Assembly: GCA_018350325.1 (NCBI GenBank)
Contig: JAEVLN010000006.1
Span: 2,432,693 to 2,496,692 of the forward strand
Source of the DNA: Globodera rostochiensis
Taxonomy: Eukaryota; Nematoda; Chromadorea; Rhabditida; Heteroderidae
DNA: 64,000 bases
Direction: 5' to 3'
Shown here: in pieces, positions 9,982-20,898 of the stretch
Numbering within the stretch: the first letter of the stretch is position 1
Layout: the number at the start of each line of letters is the position of its first letter
Made by a program: the position numbers and the translations under genes
The notes under the pieces: generated by a model
What the model saw: the letters and a program-made list of their open reading frames with translations, nothing else
What the model was told of the DNA's origin: nothing
Database searches by the model: none

Positions 9982-10325
9982 ATAATTTTTTCTAACAAAT
10001 GTTGAGCTAGAACGCTTAAAATCGGGACTAAAATCGCTCCTAATGCTATTCCGCTTCCCTGCTGTATCGCCTTTCTTGCTGTTTTTTCTGAACGGGATCT
10101 GGCAATAGTCCGGTAAAAATCTGCGTACTGAACAAGTCTTTGTTTCTGTCTTTTATTAAGTTTGAAATTAAAACTCAAAATGTTTACACAAATTTCAACA
10201 ATTGCCAAAATTTGATCGGTAGTTGCAGAATCGATTAATTCGTTCTTCTTTCGGTCTGAACTGTTGGAAGCTAGCTTTTTCAGAAATGCTGTATTATCGC
10301 TTACTTGATGACTAAATTGATACAT
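9978..10325 (-). CDS. Small basic virion-core-like protein, right copy
   Basis: 115 aa, with the same protein sequence as the left-arm copy at 6517-6864: basic middle, QQGSG turn, hydrophobic C-terminus. A mirrored TATA box lies at 10353-10361. That both copies are identical over the protein means the palindrome formed recently or is kept uniform by conversion between arms. Confidence 0.65.
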   Translation of the reverse strand: MYQFSHQVSDNTAFLKKLASNSSDRKKNELIDSATTDQILAIVEICVNILSFNFKLNKRQKQRLVQYADFYRTIARSRSEKTARKAIQQGSGIALGAILVPILSVLAQHLLEKII

Positions 10326-10352
10326 TTCATAATGTTTTGGTATTTGAATTTG

Positions 10353-10361
10353 CTTTTATAG
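10353..10361 (-). promoter_or_regulatory. TATA box of the right cassette
   Basis: Mirror of the box at 6480-6489, about 30 bases before the right-arm core-like gene. The two cassettes point toward each other across the element centre. Confidence 0.5.
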
Positions 10362-12867
10362 GTTTCAAATGGTTCAGCTTTTTCCCCTAATATTCTCACA
10401 CTTTTGACTGTCATTCTCGGTTTACTTCTACTGTTTTTCATATTTGTCATTCTATTCTCATTTCAGACCATCAATTTAGAATCAAATTTAATTTTTCCGA
10501 CCATAATTTCTCATAATTTTGATAATAATTCTCAAAATTCAGCACCGTGTTTTACCACTCCTCTCATATTTGTCAACCTCCTTATAATACTTATAACTTG
10601 AAGTTATTTGAACGTTTCGTGTTGTAATTTTTTTCTTTGTTTTCAACAAACACTACTTTTTCCCATATTTTAAATTTTTATTTTTTCCTTAAAATTAACA
10701 AGTTCTTTTTCGATTGGTAAATATGCATCCCTGCAGTCTTTTTTTTTTTTTAGCGGGCGGATAATGAAAAGTTTAAATGTGTTTGTTTTGGTGGTCAATT
10801 TTCTGTGGGGATTATAAATTTAATTTAGTGTTGAGCGGGAGTGGAAGATGACAGTGGTAGACTTTCGTTTTGGTTAACCAGTACAAAATTTCCTCTGTTT
10901 AAGTTTGACATTTTATTTATGCATACTACCCCCATAAAACACATGTCCTATATACTTTTAGGTGAAATTTCACCCGATTTCACCTCTTTTCACCTATTTT
11001 GTGTTCACCCTTTTCACCTAATTGTGTTTCTCCCTTTTCACCCATTTGTTCGTTTCACTCTTTTCACTTCAACATCGAAACACCAAAATTTTTTATTTGT
11101 TTTTTTATGAGCCTGCAATTTTTTGTGGTCTAAGCTACAAAAAGGGAAAAAGGTTGACGACCAATTTTTTGGACAGGAAAATTGGTAATTACGGGAGGAA
11201 AAAATATTGAAGAAATTAACGAAATGTACTATCACATTATGCCTTATTTAAAAATGTCACAAAAGTCAAATCGATTTTCCAAATGTTTTTGTTGCAACTT
11301 TTGAGCGGCGGAAGTTTAATTGACAGGTGACCCGTCAAAATTTTTTGGTGCGCGGAAAAAGTTTTGATTGACAGGTGCCCTAATGACCTTGAGGGAGGGG
11401 GGAGGGAAATTAAATTTGGCAATGGGCCCAATAGGTTCTGGGGCCCCCATAAAAAAGTAGGGGTGTTTAACTCCGCGCGGTTTGGTTGGGACTGAATTGA
11501 CCGCAAACCGCTCGCATTTGTGCCAGATAGAAGGCGGGATGTTCAAAAGACCCAATAGGTTTGGGTTTAGTGGCGGTAAGTTCAAAGGACCCGACCTCTC
11601 CAATAGGTTTTGGCTTGGGGCGGCATGATCAAAGAGTTGAACCTCTCAAAAGGTTTTGGCTTGGGCGGCAAGATCAAAGGTTAGTCCTTTTCAATAGGTT
11701 TTTTATGAGCCTGAAATTTTTTGTGGTCTAAACTCAAAAGAGGAAAAAGATTGATTGCCTTAATTTTTTGGACGGGCAAAGTGGTAATAACGGGTGGAAA
11801 AAATATTGAAGAAATTAACGAAATGTATTATATGCCTTATTTAAAAATGTCACAACAGTGAAATCGATTTTCCAAATGTTTTTGTTGCAAATTTTGAGCG
11901 GCGGAAGTTTGATTGACAGGTCAATCGGAAATTTTTGGTGCGCGGAGAAAGTTTGATTGACAGGTGAGGGGGAAAATTTTTGGTGCACGGAGAAAGTTTG
12001 ATTGACAGGTGCCGAAATGACCTTGAGTGGCGGGGGGGGGGGGGAAAATTGATTTGGCAATGGGCCAAATGGGTTTTGGGGACTAATTTAATTAAGCTTT
12101 TAGTTTGTAGTTGTGTGTAATCCGGGCATTTTTTGTAAAACATCCAATAGGCTTGGATCTCGGTTAAATTGATGGATTACTTTGATTTTTTACTACCAAT
12201 AGCCTTATTACATTGCGAGCACATAGTATCGTTCACCGGTCCTTAAAAAAATATTTGTGAAGTAATTTTGTGCAGAAAAATCCCCTCTTTCAAATGGTAT
12301 ATCGTTTGTAAAAAACAGTTCCAAATTCACAGACTAGATAGATTTTGTAGACCTCTTATGATAGTACGGGCAACAAAAGAGAATTGCTTAATCATCATTA
12401 ACAATCGATGTCATCCTCATCATAGTCGTTATTGTCATATTATTGTCATAATTTTGTCATAACAGAGTCATACTATGGCATCTCACACAACCCTCTGGCT
12501 CCTTTGGGTTGCGTGTTAATCCGCTAACCCCGCGATGTTTTGGTTGGGACTGAAATGTCTCGCTTTTGGGATCAGGTAGAAGGCGGCATGATCAAAGGGC
12601 GGTCGGTACCCGGACGGCCGGACGATGCCAGCTTTTGGTCTGGTGGCGGTAAGTTCAACGCCTCTGAGCCCTCCCATAGGTTTTGGCTTAGGGCGGCAAG
12701 ATCAAAAGACCCAATAGGTTTTGGCTTCAAGATCAAAGACCCCGACCCCTCCAATAGGTTTTGGCTTGGGCGGCAAGATCAAAGGATCTGACCCCTCCAA
12801 TAGGTATGGGTACCCGCGCCCTTTTTGGCCGCGCCGTACCCGCGCGGTTTTGGGGCCATATGCTGCT

Positions 12868-12873
12868 ATTACC
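12868..12873. other. Target-site duplication ATTACC, right
   Basis: Direct repeat of 3968-3973, immediately outside the CTGCT end of the element. Confidence 0.8.
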
Positions 12874-13082
12874 TAAATACTAAATGATCAAAGTGATGAA
12901 TCAGATTTCCAATCACTTTTCACATTTTTATGGGCAATTCGACGAATGGAATGGGACGGACGGACAAGTTTCAATTTTTGTATTTCTTTGCAAGTTGCGA
13001 CGCGACGTTCGTTTTCCCGTCAAATAAACAAAAAAAAATTTTTGTTAATTGGGCGAAAGTGATCGCGGTAGGTAATCAGCTC
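12874..13082 (-). promoter_or_regulatory. Displaced upstream block of LAPTM4-like copy A
   Basis: On the minus strand this contains GAAAAGTGATTGGAAATC, ATCACTTTGATCATTTA, ATTCGTCGAATTGCCCATAA and ACGAACGTCGCGTCGCAACT. The same strings, in the same order, precede copies B (18590-18780), C, D and E. The orientation fits copy A, whose start is now 9.3 kb away on the other side of the Polinton-like element. Confidence 0.65.
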
Positions 13083-13168
13083 GTGGAATGCACAGAAATT
13101 ACATTTTCAGTTAAAACCATGGTTTTCGTGCATGACTCGACAAAATAAAGATGCAGAAAAAATTGTTA

Positions 13169-14545
13169 CAGTGGTGTGCAAAAGTAAAGCGACAATTTTT
13201 TTTGTTTGTTTAAACGCGCTATAACAAACTAAAAGCATTGTGAGACAACGGTTCAGGAGCTTTTTTGTAGCATTTTTTGTGCGTGCTGGGGCGTTTCGTA
13301 AAAACTGCAAATGGGGCGCTTTTCAAAAGTTTTTTGTTATAACTTCTTTTAAAGCTATCCAAATCAAACATTTTTAGTATTACTCGAAAGCTTAGGAGGA
13401 GGAGAAGCTATTAGCAAGCAAAAGCTAAGCGATTGGCCAAATCTCAAAAAAGTTATGCCCAATTTTGGCCAAAAGAAGCGTTTTCTGGCAATAACTTTTT
13501 TGAGATTTGTCCAATAGCTTAGCTTTTGCCTTTGTAAGCTTCTACTCACTGCATACTTTCGAAGGATATCAAAATTGTTTGATTTGGTTAGCTTTAAAAG
13601 AAGTTATCCCTAACCAACAATGAAATGCCCGATTCAAAAATTTCCACCCTTTTTTTGGGTCACAAAACCACCGTCACTCAGACACTAAAAAAATTCCGGT
13701 AACCAAAAAACGCATTAAGATCCAAATAAATTATGTAGGGGCATGGGACAACTAAGGACCTCAAACGTAGTGGAAGACCCCGGCCACTGAACACCTCCTT
13801 GACCCGTTAGATCATCAAGTTGGGGGTGGACCAAAATCCAAGCATTTCAATGCGTAAAATGGCCAAGATACGGACCTGGTGAGAGACACAGTCAAACGAA
13901 ACGCCGTAGGCGAGCTGGGAGTTAGGCCTTGCAAACTGCAAAAGCACAACTTCCGATTGAACCAATGAAAAAAGTTAGGATTCAAAGAATTCGGCTGGTC
14001 CTCCTGCGGCACGCAGCTCAGGACAAACTTTTTACGGGCAAAAAATTCATAGCGAAGTGGCACACAACCACCAAAATGACAAAATATGGCTCCAGAATCT
14101 CCTCTTTCCAATGCCATTGGACTCATTCCCTTCACCCCTCTTCTCTTTTGGGTTGGGGAGGAATTACCCAATTCTTTGATTTTTGTGGAAAATTGGGTCA
14201 AAATCACTAAAAACTAATACATGGAGGAAATTCTTAAATGCGTCATGAAGCCTTGGATAGTTAGCCATTTCGGCAATAGGGAATGGATTTTCCAACAAGA
14301 CTCCGCTCCGGCCCACCGGGCAAAAGAAACCCAGGACTGCTGCAGGTCCAATTTCCCGGTTTTATCGGTGCTAAGGAATTTTCCCCGTACTCTCCTGACT
14401 TAACCCCATAAATTATTGGCAAATTTGGAGTCAAGGGCCTATGCCAAGCCCCACGAAAATTTGGAGGCGCTTTGACGTTCCATTCCCCGGGAATGAGAAA
14501 AAATATTGCCAAATTAAAAAATTATGAATGGTTGTAAAAACTTGA
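13169..14545 (+). pseudogene. Degenerate Tc1/mariner transposon
   Basis: The left end, CAGTGGTGTGCAAAAGTAAAG after a TA, is a Tc1/mariner-type terminus. Transposase remnants in several plus-strand frames include GRPRPL-like and LGVDQNPSISMRKMAKIR pieces near 13770-13870, KLFTGKKF near 14030, and GNREWIFQQDSAPAHRAKET at 14270-14330. The last matches the QQDxAPAH region around the second catalytic Asp of DDE transposases. Frame changes and stops break the frame. A palindromic MITE occupies 13325-13610. The right terminus was not found, so the end given is approximate. Confidence 0.7.
13325..13610. mobile_element. Palindromic MITE inside the Tc1 remnant
   Basis: Left arm GTTATAACTTCTTTTAAAGCTA pairs with right arm TAGCTTTAAAAGAAGTTAT. 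Inner arms pair AAAAAAGTTATGCC with GGCAATAACTTTTTTGAGAT. The same fold-back layout with a GTTATGGCC-like core recurs at 24725-25009 and 54994-55236. Confidence 0.55.
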
Positions 14546-14564
14546 TGAAAACGACCGCTGTGAT

Positions 14565-15065
14565 CTAATATGATTTCGTGCTTTTCAGAGGGAGGCCGGT
14601 AAATTGCTCTTTGGTAAATTGCTCTCCGACCATTTTTGGAAAATTGCTCAGTGAACGTCCCCAGTCAACAGACAATTCAGTCCCGGGTCTGTAACTCTCC
14701 AGGGAATGGTTGCCCAACAAAAATTTTAACAGAAGACAACTGTGCTCAGGACCCCGGCAAGGGTCACGGTCTTTGAAGCCAATGAATACGCGATTCCACT
14801 GATGACGCCAATCCCACTCAACAGCCTCCTTTTCCCAATTGGCCCATTTCACATCGTCACGCTCAATTGGACAACGAACCAACAACATAAGCCATGGTCT
14901 AAGGCGTCGCCACACCAATCGCTCTCCCGTCAAATTGTTCTTCACTTCGAATGGCACTGGCACAACATCAAAAGAACAATACCAAAGGATGATGAAATTG
15001 ACCGGATTGGTCGAATTGACAAATTCCTTAAAGAGGAATAAAGGAATAAAAAATAGAGAGTCCAA
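14565..15065 (-). pseudogene. C-terminal fragment of an F-box-type family protein
   Basis: An open frame of 166 codons on the minus strand contains [13 protein letters not shown], then [15 protein letters not shown], then [18 protein letters not shown], then WNRVFIGF. I recognise this motif order from a large F-box-containing family in cyst-nematode gene sets. That is memory, not a search. The N-terminal F-box and middle are missing, and the frame lacks an obvious start, so this is a fragment or a last exon. The final 40 residues do not fit the family and may be read-through. Possible upstream exon sequence near 15075-15170 is weak. Confidence 0.4.
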
Positions 15066-16480
15066 TAAAACAAATTCAAAAGCTTACCAGTTTGAGTCCT
15101 TCAATGCGTTCCAAACGAAATTGGCAGGATTTCAACACCTTCGGAAGTCCAAGGCGTGGGCAACTATTTGGCCAAAGCTTGTTTAGAAGAAGCGCCGGCA
15201 GGTCCCCGACTGTGTTAATAATTTTTTCTGACTGACTTTCTCTGAACATTTACGGTCTAGTAAACAATTCCAAAAATTTTTTTTAATTTCCCAGTTTAAA
15301 AAAAAATTTAGATGACAATTACAAGTTTTCATTTCATTTTTTGATTGTACAAATTCGCTGACTAAAAAATATAAAACTTTGTTCAAAGTTGAGCGAAATC
15401 CAAGGACGCTCAAAAATTTGGCCAAACCCCAATTTTTGCTTTTTTCAATCTTGAGTTAAAATGTTTAAAAATTCTGCTCCCAAAAAATTGCGTATTTGTA
15501 AAATTTTGGTTGCAAATCTTTTAACAAATTGAGTCAAAAATTTAAAATTTTCTCGGCGGCGCCTTTCGGAACTGTCGACCCCCCCCCCAGATTAAAGCAA
15601 AGTTCTCAAAAACCTTTAATGCTGACCAATTAGACAGGAGTTGAAAGTTAATAATTATTCATATCGGAGTGAAGCACAAATAAGATAGAAAAACCATTTT
15701 TTATTATTCGGATTTCGGATTCCGGAAAAATTATGGATTTTCGTGAATTCGGATTTAAAATCCTTTCGAATTTTTGGTTTTCCGGAATTTCGGAATTCGA
15801 ATTCCGGATTGGCGATTAGTGGAGGAATGGGCGAAAGAAAGAGCAGCAGGACTTTTTCAAAATAAATCAGTACGCCGAGCTGAAATCTCAGTTACGCGCC
15901 GTTTGACCAATAAATACGATTTTATTTGTGGTTTTTCACGAAGATTTTAGGTCGCTCCAAAAAAAGTTCGTTTTCTGAGCATTTTGCCCCAGGAAAAGTG
16001 ATTTTTTTTTATTTCGCCTTTTAACCACCGAAGCACTCATTTTCCCTTAGGCATATTTTTTTGTCGTCGTCTGACAATTTTATGTGTCCTTTTTATTCGT
16101 CCATTTAATTATTTTCCGTTTTGCCTGCTGGACAAAATATATTTGTTTGTACAAATTGTGGGAGTAATTTTCGATTTTGGAGAGGCAAATTCACATTTTA
16201 AAAAGGCAAAGCGCGCTGACAAATGAGCATTGTAAATTTAATTTTACAATCGCCTTTAATTTGTGCTCTTCGGTGGATCAAATTGTAAATGTAAAAAATA
16301 GAACTTTTTTAGAAAGCATTTTTTTCGAGAGTGGGAATTCAAAAGGAGAGCGGGGGGAATCCCGTACATCCCGCGGGAATCTCGCTCCCGCTCGAAAAGA
16401 ATTTCGAGAATTCATTCTTTGCTTTTATGTTAAAAATAGTCTGTTTTAATTCACTTTTTAATTAAGCGTTGTGCTTCAAT
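15066..16480. other. No gene seen; dispersed repeats
   Basis: Contains a copy of the window's first repeat (15235-15365), a degenerate GGCGGCGCC element with a poly-C tail (about 15545-15595), a block rich in TTCGGAATTTCGG-type strings (15710-15815), and a GGGAATCTCGCTCCCG-like block near 16345-16400 related to 19865-19925. Short frames here have no recognisable motifs. Confidence 0.4.
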
Positions 16481-16482
16481 CT

Positions 16483-17844
16483 ATGGCCTCATTTGCAGCG
16501 GAAAATATTGTTGGCAAATGCTTTGTTAGTTTTGTTTTAGTGAAAAATTTATTAAAATTCCCCCAATATTTTTGTTGTTCAACAATTCCTTTTTGCCACT
16601 TACAGAATGACAAATGTCATATTAAGCAAATTGGCGAGGGCGGTTTTGGTTATGTATACCTTTGCGAGAATAAATATGCAAGGAGTCAACGCTACGCGCT
16701 CAAAATGATCCCGGTCAGTTCGAAAATGCTCGTCTTTTTTAGAGATTTGGGTAAATACTTTTGTTTTGCAACATTTGTAATTTTTGATCAATTTATGATC
16801 AAATTTGTTAAATCTTTAAAAAAATCTGAACCGTTGGGACCATTCCAATACTAAAAAGCTTCAAAAATCCATATTTTTAAATTTTGTTGCACATTTCAAA
16901 ACACCGGCACCACCGACCCCCCCCCCCCCTCCCCCTGCAATGTAAAAATCCGAAAAATTTTATTTTTAAGCTAGAGCCCACCAAAAAGCCGAAATTAAAG
17001 CTGTGAATTCAATTTTCGAATTTTTAATTAATTTTTCCTAAAAAAATTAATTAAAAAATTGTACGGCGCCTATCAATGAATGCCCTGCTTAAATTTGTTC
17101 AGATGCCTGAGGTTGGACGGCACCACTCGGTGGACCCGAAGGCTGAAATTGAAATTCACCGGCGCCTGGCCAAGGCGAAGGGACGCCGTTTCGTAAAGAT
17201 TTTGGACGACTTTATACTGGACGGTGCGGTGTTCATTGTAATGGAATACTGCGAGGAGGGCAGTCTGGAGGACTTTGTCATCCGGAACAGGGGGGCGCCC
17301 ATGGAAATTTTGTTGGGTAAGGTTTGAAAAAAATTTTTAAAAAATCCCAAATTAAATCGAATTGGTTAGAGCGTTTTTGAACCCCGGAGTCTAGAAATTA
17401 TTGCAATTTATCGCTTTCATGAGGTCGTCGTCCGTCATCTCCAGGAGTTCCAGTTCCGGGAAAAAAATGTTTTGAAAACTCCGTGACCAAAAATCCGAAA
17501 GTTTGGAGTGCAGACACTTTTACAAATCGATTGACAGATTATGTAATATTTTGTTTCAGCAACCGATGTACTGCTTCAACACGTCGATGCGCTGAAGCTG
17601 ATGCACACCAACAAGATCATGCATCGCGATTTGACGGCCGGCAACGTCTTGATCAAGGAGATATCCCATGGCCAAGACGGTGTTGTCAAAACGGCTCCAT
17701 GTGGTATAAAATTTTAAACTAATTTTCAAGAAAAAAATTTGTTGCAAAAAAAAATTTTTAGAAAGTCACCGACTTTGGGTTGTCCAAGCGCGATGTTCAA
17801 GGCCAACTACGTACTATGCTTGGCACACCGGCTTTCATGGCACC
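16483..17844 (+). pseudogene. Ser/Thr protein kinase, truncated after the activation loop
   Basis: Exons read: up to 16713 (first coding border uncertain; ATG at 16483, frame also open upstream of an acceptor at about 16607), then 17103-17316, 17560-17701 and 17765-17844. The Gly-rich loop is IGEGGFGYVYLCE, the VAIK-like Lys lies in RYALKMIP, the alphaC-type segment is EIEIHRRL, the hinge is VMEYCEEGS, the catalytic loop is HRDLTAGNVLI, and Mg binding is VTDFGLSK followed by GTPAFMAP. Sequence stops before the APE glutamate at a GT donor, and no C-lobe exon was found before the LAPTM4-like cluster at 18.4 kb. HRDLT and EIxIHR recall Polo/PLK4-type kinases, but the group is uncertain. All catalytic motifs seen are intact, so loss of the C-lobe is the main defect. 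Confidence 0.55.
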
Positions 17845-18410
17845 GTAATTTTTTTTTGGTTGTAATAGTAAATTATTACATTTAAACGCAAAATAAATTT
17901 ATTGTAGTTATTATATTAAAATAATTAATAAGGAAATCAACGACAATTAGAATTCTTTCCACATATAAATATTAATTAAAAAATATTTTTTTTAAAAATC
18001 GTTTACGTTTACAAAACTGTGTTGGTTTGCTTTCTCATCATTTCCGTACATGCCGACCACCAAACAAAGCGTAAAATCATCACCACCGCGAGCACACGCG
18101 ATTGGAGTTGCTGGAAAATGCACACAAAATTTGTTTGTCTGGCGCAGCTTTTTCGTCAAATAAATTGCCCCCGGGGCAACTTTTTTCGTCAAATAAATTG
18201 CCCCCGGGGCAACTTTTTTCGTCAAGTAAATTCCCTCTTACCTGGATGGGCGTGTAAACGTTGCGCACAAAAAATGCCTCGCCCCCGGGCACAGATGCAT
18301 GCCCCGGTCGGTCAGCGTGCAGTCGTCGTGCATTTTTTAAAAACAAAAAAATCTAAAAAAAAATTAAAACTAATTAAAATCTATCATTATAAAAAAAGTG
18401 CAGAATTATT
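17845..18410. other. No gene seen; short tandem repeat
   Basis: Positions 18153-18235 hold about 2.5 copies of a 33-bp unit containing CGTCAAATAAATTGCCCCCG. The surrounding open frame is built on this repeat and has no family match. No kinase C-lobe motif (for example a DVWSxG-type string) was seen. Confidence 0.4.
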
Positions 18411-18411
18411 T

Positions 18412-18860
18412 ATTTTCCAATCTTTGTTTTTAACTTTTATATGTACCGTTTTAAACTCGCGCAATTCTTTCAATGGACTGTTTGAAAACATTCAAAAGTT
18501 CGGAATTAAATTGCCTTTAAACATTTTTAAACTTTTTGGCAGTAAACATTTTTGCCCGAATTGGTAAAATAAAAGTGTAATTTTCTGTGATCAATCACTT
18601 TTGCCCAATTTTTAAATTTGTGTATTTTTTGACGAAAAAACGAACGTCGCGCGACTCGCAAAAAACCAAATTTAATTGTCTGGCCCATTCCATTATTCGT
18701 CGACTTGCCCATAACAAAAATTGTGAAAAGTGATTGGAATTTGTCTGATTAATCACTTTGATCATTTACCGCCCATTTCGAAGTTAATTAGCCAATTCTT
18801 CTCTTGACTGACAGAACGAAAAAAAATGTTTCCGCCTTTTGTCAATGGTGTCATTTTTAT
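18412..18860 (+). promoter_or_regulatory. Conserved upstream block, copy B
   Basis: It shares ordered strings with the flanks of copies C (20080-20735), D (22455-22880), E (30955-31250) and A (12874-13082). These are AAACTCGCGCAATTCTTTC, TTTGCCCGAATTGGTAAAA, ACGAAAAAACGAACGTCGCG, GAAAAGTGATTGGAAT and TTGATCATTTACCGCCC. Such a block could hold control sites or simply be co-duplicated flank. Confidence 0.5.
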
Positions 18861-18953
18861 TTTACTCAATTTTATTTAATTATTGAAATGATATTGCGTG
18901 AACCTTTGTCATAATAAATTTGCTTTAAATTTTAATAGATTTTTATGCTTAAA

Positions 18954-19771
18954 ATGGCGCGTTCTGACGACAACTGGATGTGCTGCTATGGATGTCATGT
19001 AACAGAGGTCAATTTTAGTAATTAATTAGTTTAGAACATAATTAACTCTGAAATGGCGGTGCTTCTTTTAAACAAATGCAATTTAGGGAGCTTATAAAAT
19101 GGCGTGGATTTTTACAATTGTGAACATTTTCGGAGGCCTAATCATCGTACTTTCGTTCATTTCAACTGGTTTAAACGCGAAGATAATCTTCTATTCTGTG
19201 GTAAAACATTTTAAAATTTATATATTTTTAAGATAGATTAAATTTAAATAATATTTAAAATAACGCAAATTTCAGACCACATTGGTCTCATTGCTCTGCT
19301 GGATACCAATTTTGTGTGGGCATATTTGTGGGAAACGGTCCCATCGAATGTATTTGCCATTTCTGGTCTTATTTGTAAGGACTTTAAAGCTTAATGTCTT
19401 AATGAAATGCTAATTATAAGGCAATTTCGACGGTGTACGCATTTTTCGCAATTTTATTTTTACTGCAACGCATTTTGATGTTTAAATCGCCGGATTCAAT
19501 TTATGGTATTTTTTTATATTTATTTTTAATAAAAACAATTCTTTTTTGTTTAGTAATGTTTGGCCTTTCACTCCAAGAATATGATAACATAATCGTCGAA
19601 TCTTCAACCGTCGGATTAGCATTCTTTACACTTTATATGATTGTTATCTTTGGTTTCTGGTGTTGGGTGTACTCGATTGTGTTCCGTGCCTACAAATTTA
19701 CAAAACAAATTGGTGGCGATGGCACTTCCAACGAAACGAAAATGCCCGATGGGAAAATGGCGAAATATTGA
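18954..19771 (+). CDS. LAPTM4-like four-TM protein, copy B
   Basis: Exons 18954-19007, 19087-19200, 19276-19374, 19421-19505 and 19554-19771 give 189 aa with all GT-AG introns. The start ATG opens the family motif MARSDD.WMCC.GCHVTE. Four hydrophobic segments follow: about residues 22-48, 57-72, 85-112 and 135-160. KRSHRMYLPFL lies in the loop after the second, and FRAYKFTKQIGGDGT in the tail. Compared with copies C-E, exon 4 lacks one Val codon (LFLLQR against LFxVLQR). Presumed late endosome/lysosome membrane protein by LAPTM4 resemblance. No defect is seen. Confidence 0.7.
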
Positions 19772-20079
19772 TTTATATTTACTAAAGAGTCGCTCTAATA
19801 CAAAAATTTTTTTAAATGAATGTTATTTCTGGGCTCTTTCGCACAAAAAAAAATTTAAAAAAATAGTGCGGGATTCCCGGTCACGTTCCCGCAGAACAGG
19901 GCCCGTGCGAATTCCCGCAAGATTTCCGGTCAGGGCTGGGTAAACTTCGGCTTCGAGAGACGCTTAAATTTAAATTCCGCAAAAAATGAATTCAATTTAG
20001 TTTACAATCAATGGCATTCAAACTTCATTTGAAAATAATTATGATTTTATTTAGGTATATAAATTTACTTTCCAATCTC
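19772..20079. other. Intergenic, no gene
   Basis: Contains a CCCGGTCACGTTCCCGC-type block (19865-19925) and then CAGGGCTGGGTAAACTTCG, which resembles a hAT-type end. No partner terminus was found. Confidence 0.35.
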
Positions 20080-20735
20080 TGTTTTTAATTTTTAAACTCG
20101 CGCAATTCTTTCAATGGACTGTTTGAAAACATTCAAAAGTTTGGAATTAAATTGCCTTTAAGCATTTTTAAACTTTTTGGCAGTAAACATTTTTGCCCGA
20201 ATTGGTAAAATAAAAGTGTAATTTTCTGTGATCAATCACTTTTGCCCAATTTTTAAATTTGTGTTTATTTTTTGACGAAAAAACGAACATCGCGCGACTC
20301 GCAAAAAACCAAATTTAATTGTCTGGCCCATTCCATTATTCGTCGACTTGCCCATAACAAAAATTGTGAAAAGTGATTTTCGCTTGAATTGGTAAAAAAG
20401 AAAAATGTTAATTTTCTGTTGTTTATTCCATCACCGAATTGATTATCTACTGATCACTTTTGCCCAATTTTTAAATTTGTGTTTATTTTTTGACGAAAAA
20501 AGGAAAAACAAAATTGAATTTAATTGTCTGGCCCATTCCATTCGTCGACTTGCCCATAACAAAAATTGTGAAAAGTGATTGGAATCTGTCTGATTGATCA
20601 CTTTGATCATTTACCGCCCATTTCGAAGTTAATTAGCCCATTCTTCTCTTGACTGACAGAACGAAAATAAATGTTTCCGCCTTTTGTCAACGGTGTCGTT
20701 TTTATTTTACTCAATTTTATTTAATTATTGAAAAT
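20080..20735 (+). promoter_or_regulatory. Conserved upstream block, copy C, partly doubled
   Basis: Same ordered strings as upstream of copy B. The segment TTTGCCCAATTTTTAAATTTG through GTGAAAAGTGATT occurs twice, at about 20235-20380 and 20458-20580, so part of the block is tandemly duplicated in front of copy C only. Confidence 0.5.
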
Positions 20736-20898
20736 GATAAATTGTGTTGAATCTTTGTTACAAAGTTTTTTTAAAGTTAGCACAACAATTTATGTTCAAA
20801 TGTAAAAAGATTTTTTTAAATTTTTTTAAGGGTTTACAGGAAATTGGTGTTTAAATTGAATTATTTTAGAATTGAAAATAATATTTTTAAAACTTAAA

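Larger units (their letters stand above)
3974..12867. mobile_element. Fold-back Polinton/Maverick-like element (8,894 bp)
   Basis: The element starts AGCAGCATATGG and ends CCATATGCTGCT. It is flanked by the 6-bp direct repeat ATTACC at 3968-3973 and 12868-12873. Polintons/Mavericks are known for 6-bp target duplications and 5'-AG ends. Two inverted arms of 4,121 bp (3974-8094 and 8747-12867) enclose a 652-bp spacer, so 93% of the element is palindromic. Each arm has the same two-gene cassette. No DNA polymerase B, integrase, packaging ATPase or capsid gene is recognisable, so it is non-autonomous. It interrupts the upstream block of LAPTM4-like copy A. Class assignment rests on the duplication length, the terminal bases and the virus-like genes; a different fold-back DNA transposon remains possible. 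Confidence 0.7.
8747..12867 (-). repeat. Right arm of giant palindrome
   Basis: Inverted copy of 3974-8094, of identical length and almost identical sequence, including the whole gene cassette. Similarity stops abruptly at 8747, where the sequence reads ATCGATATT in both arms. Confidence 0.9.

Noticed and set aside
18019..18567. 182-codon plus-strand frame with repeated NCPRGNFFRQ
   Set aside because: It arises from a 33-bp tandem repeat and then runs into the duplicated upstream block of LAPTM4-like copy B, which is non-coding in the other copies.
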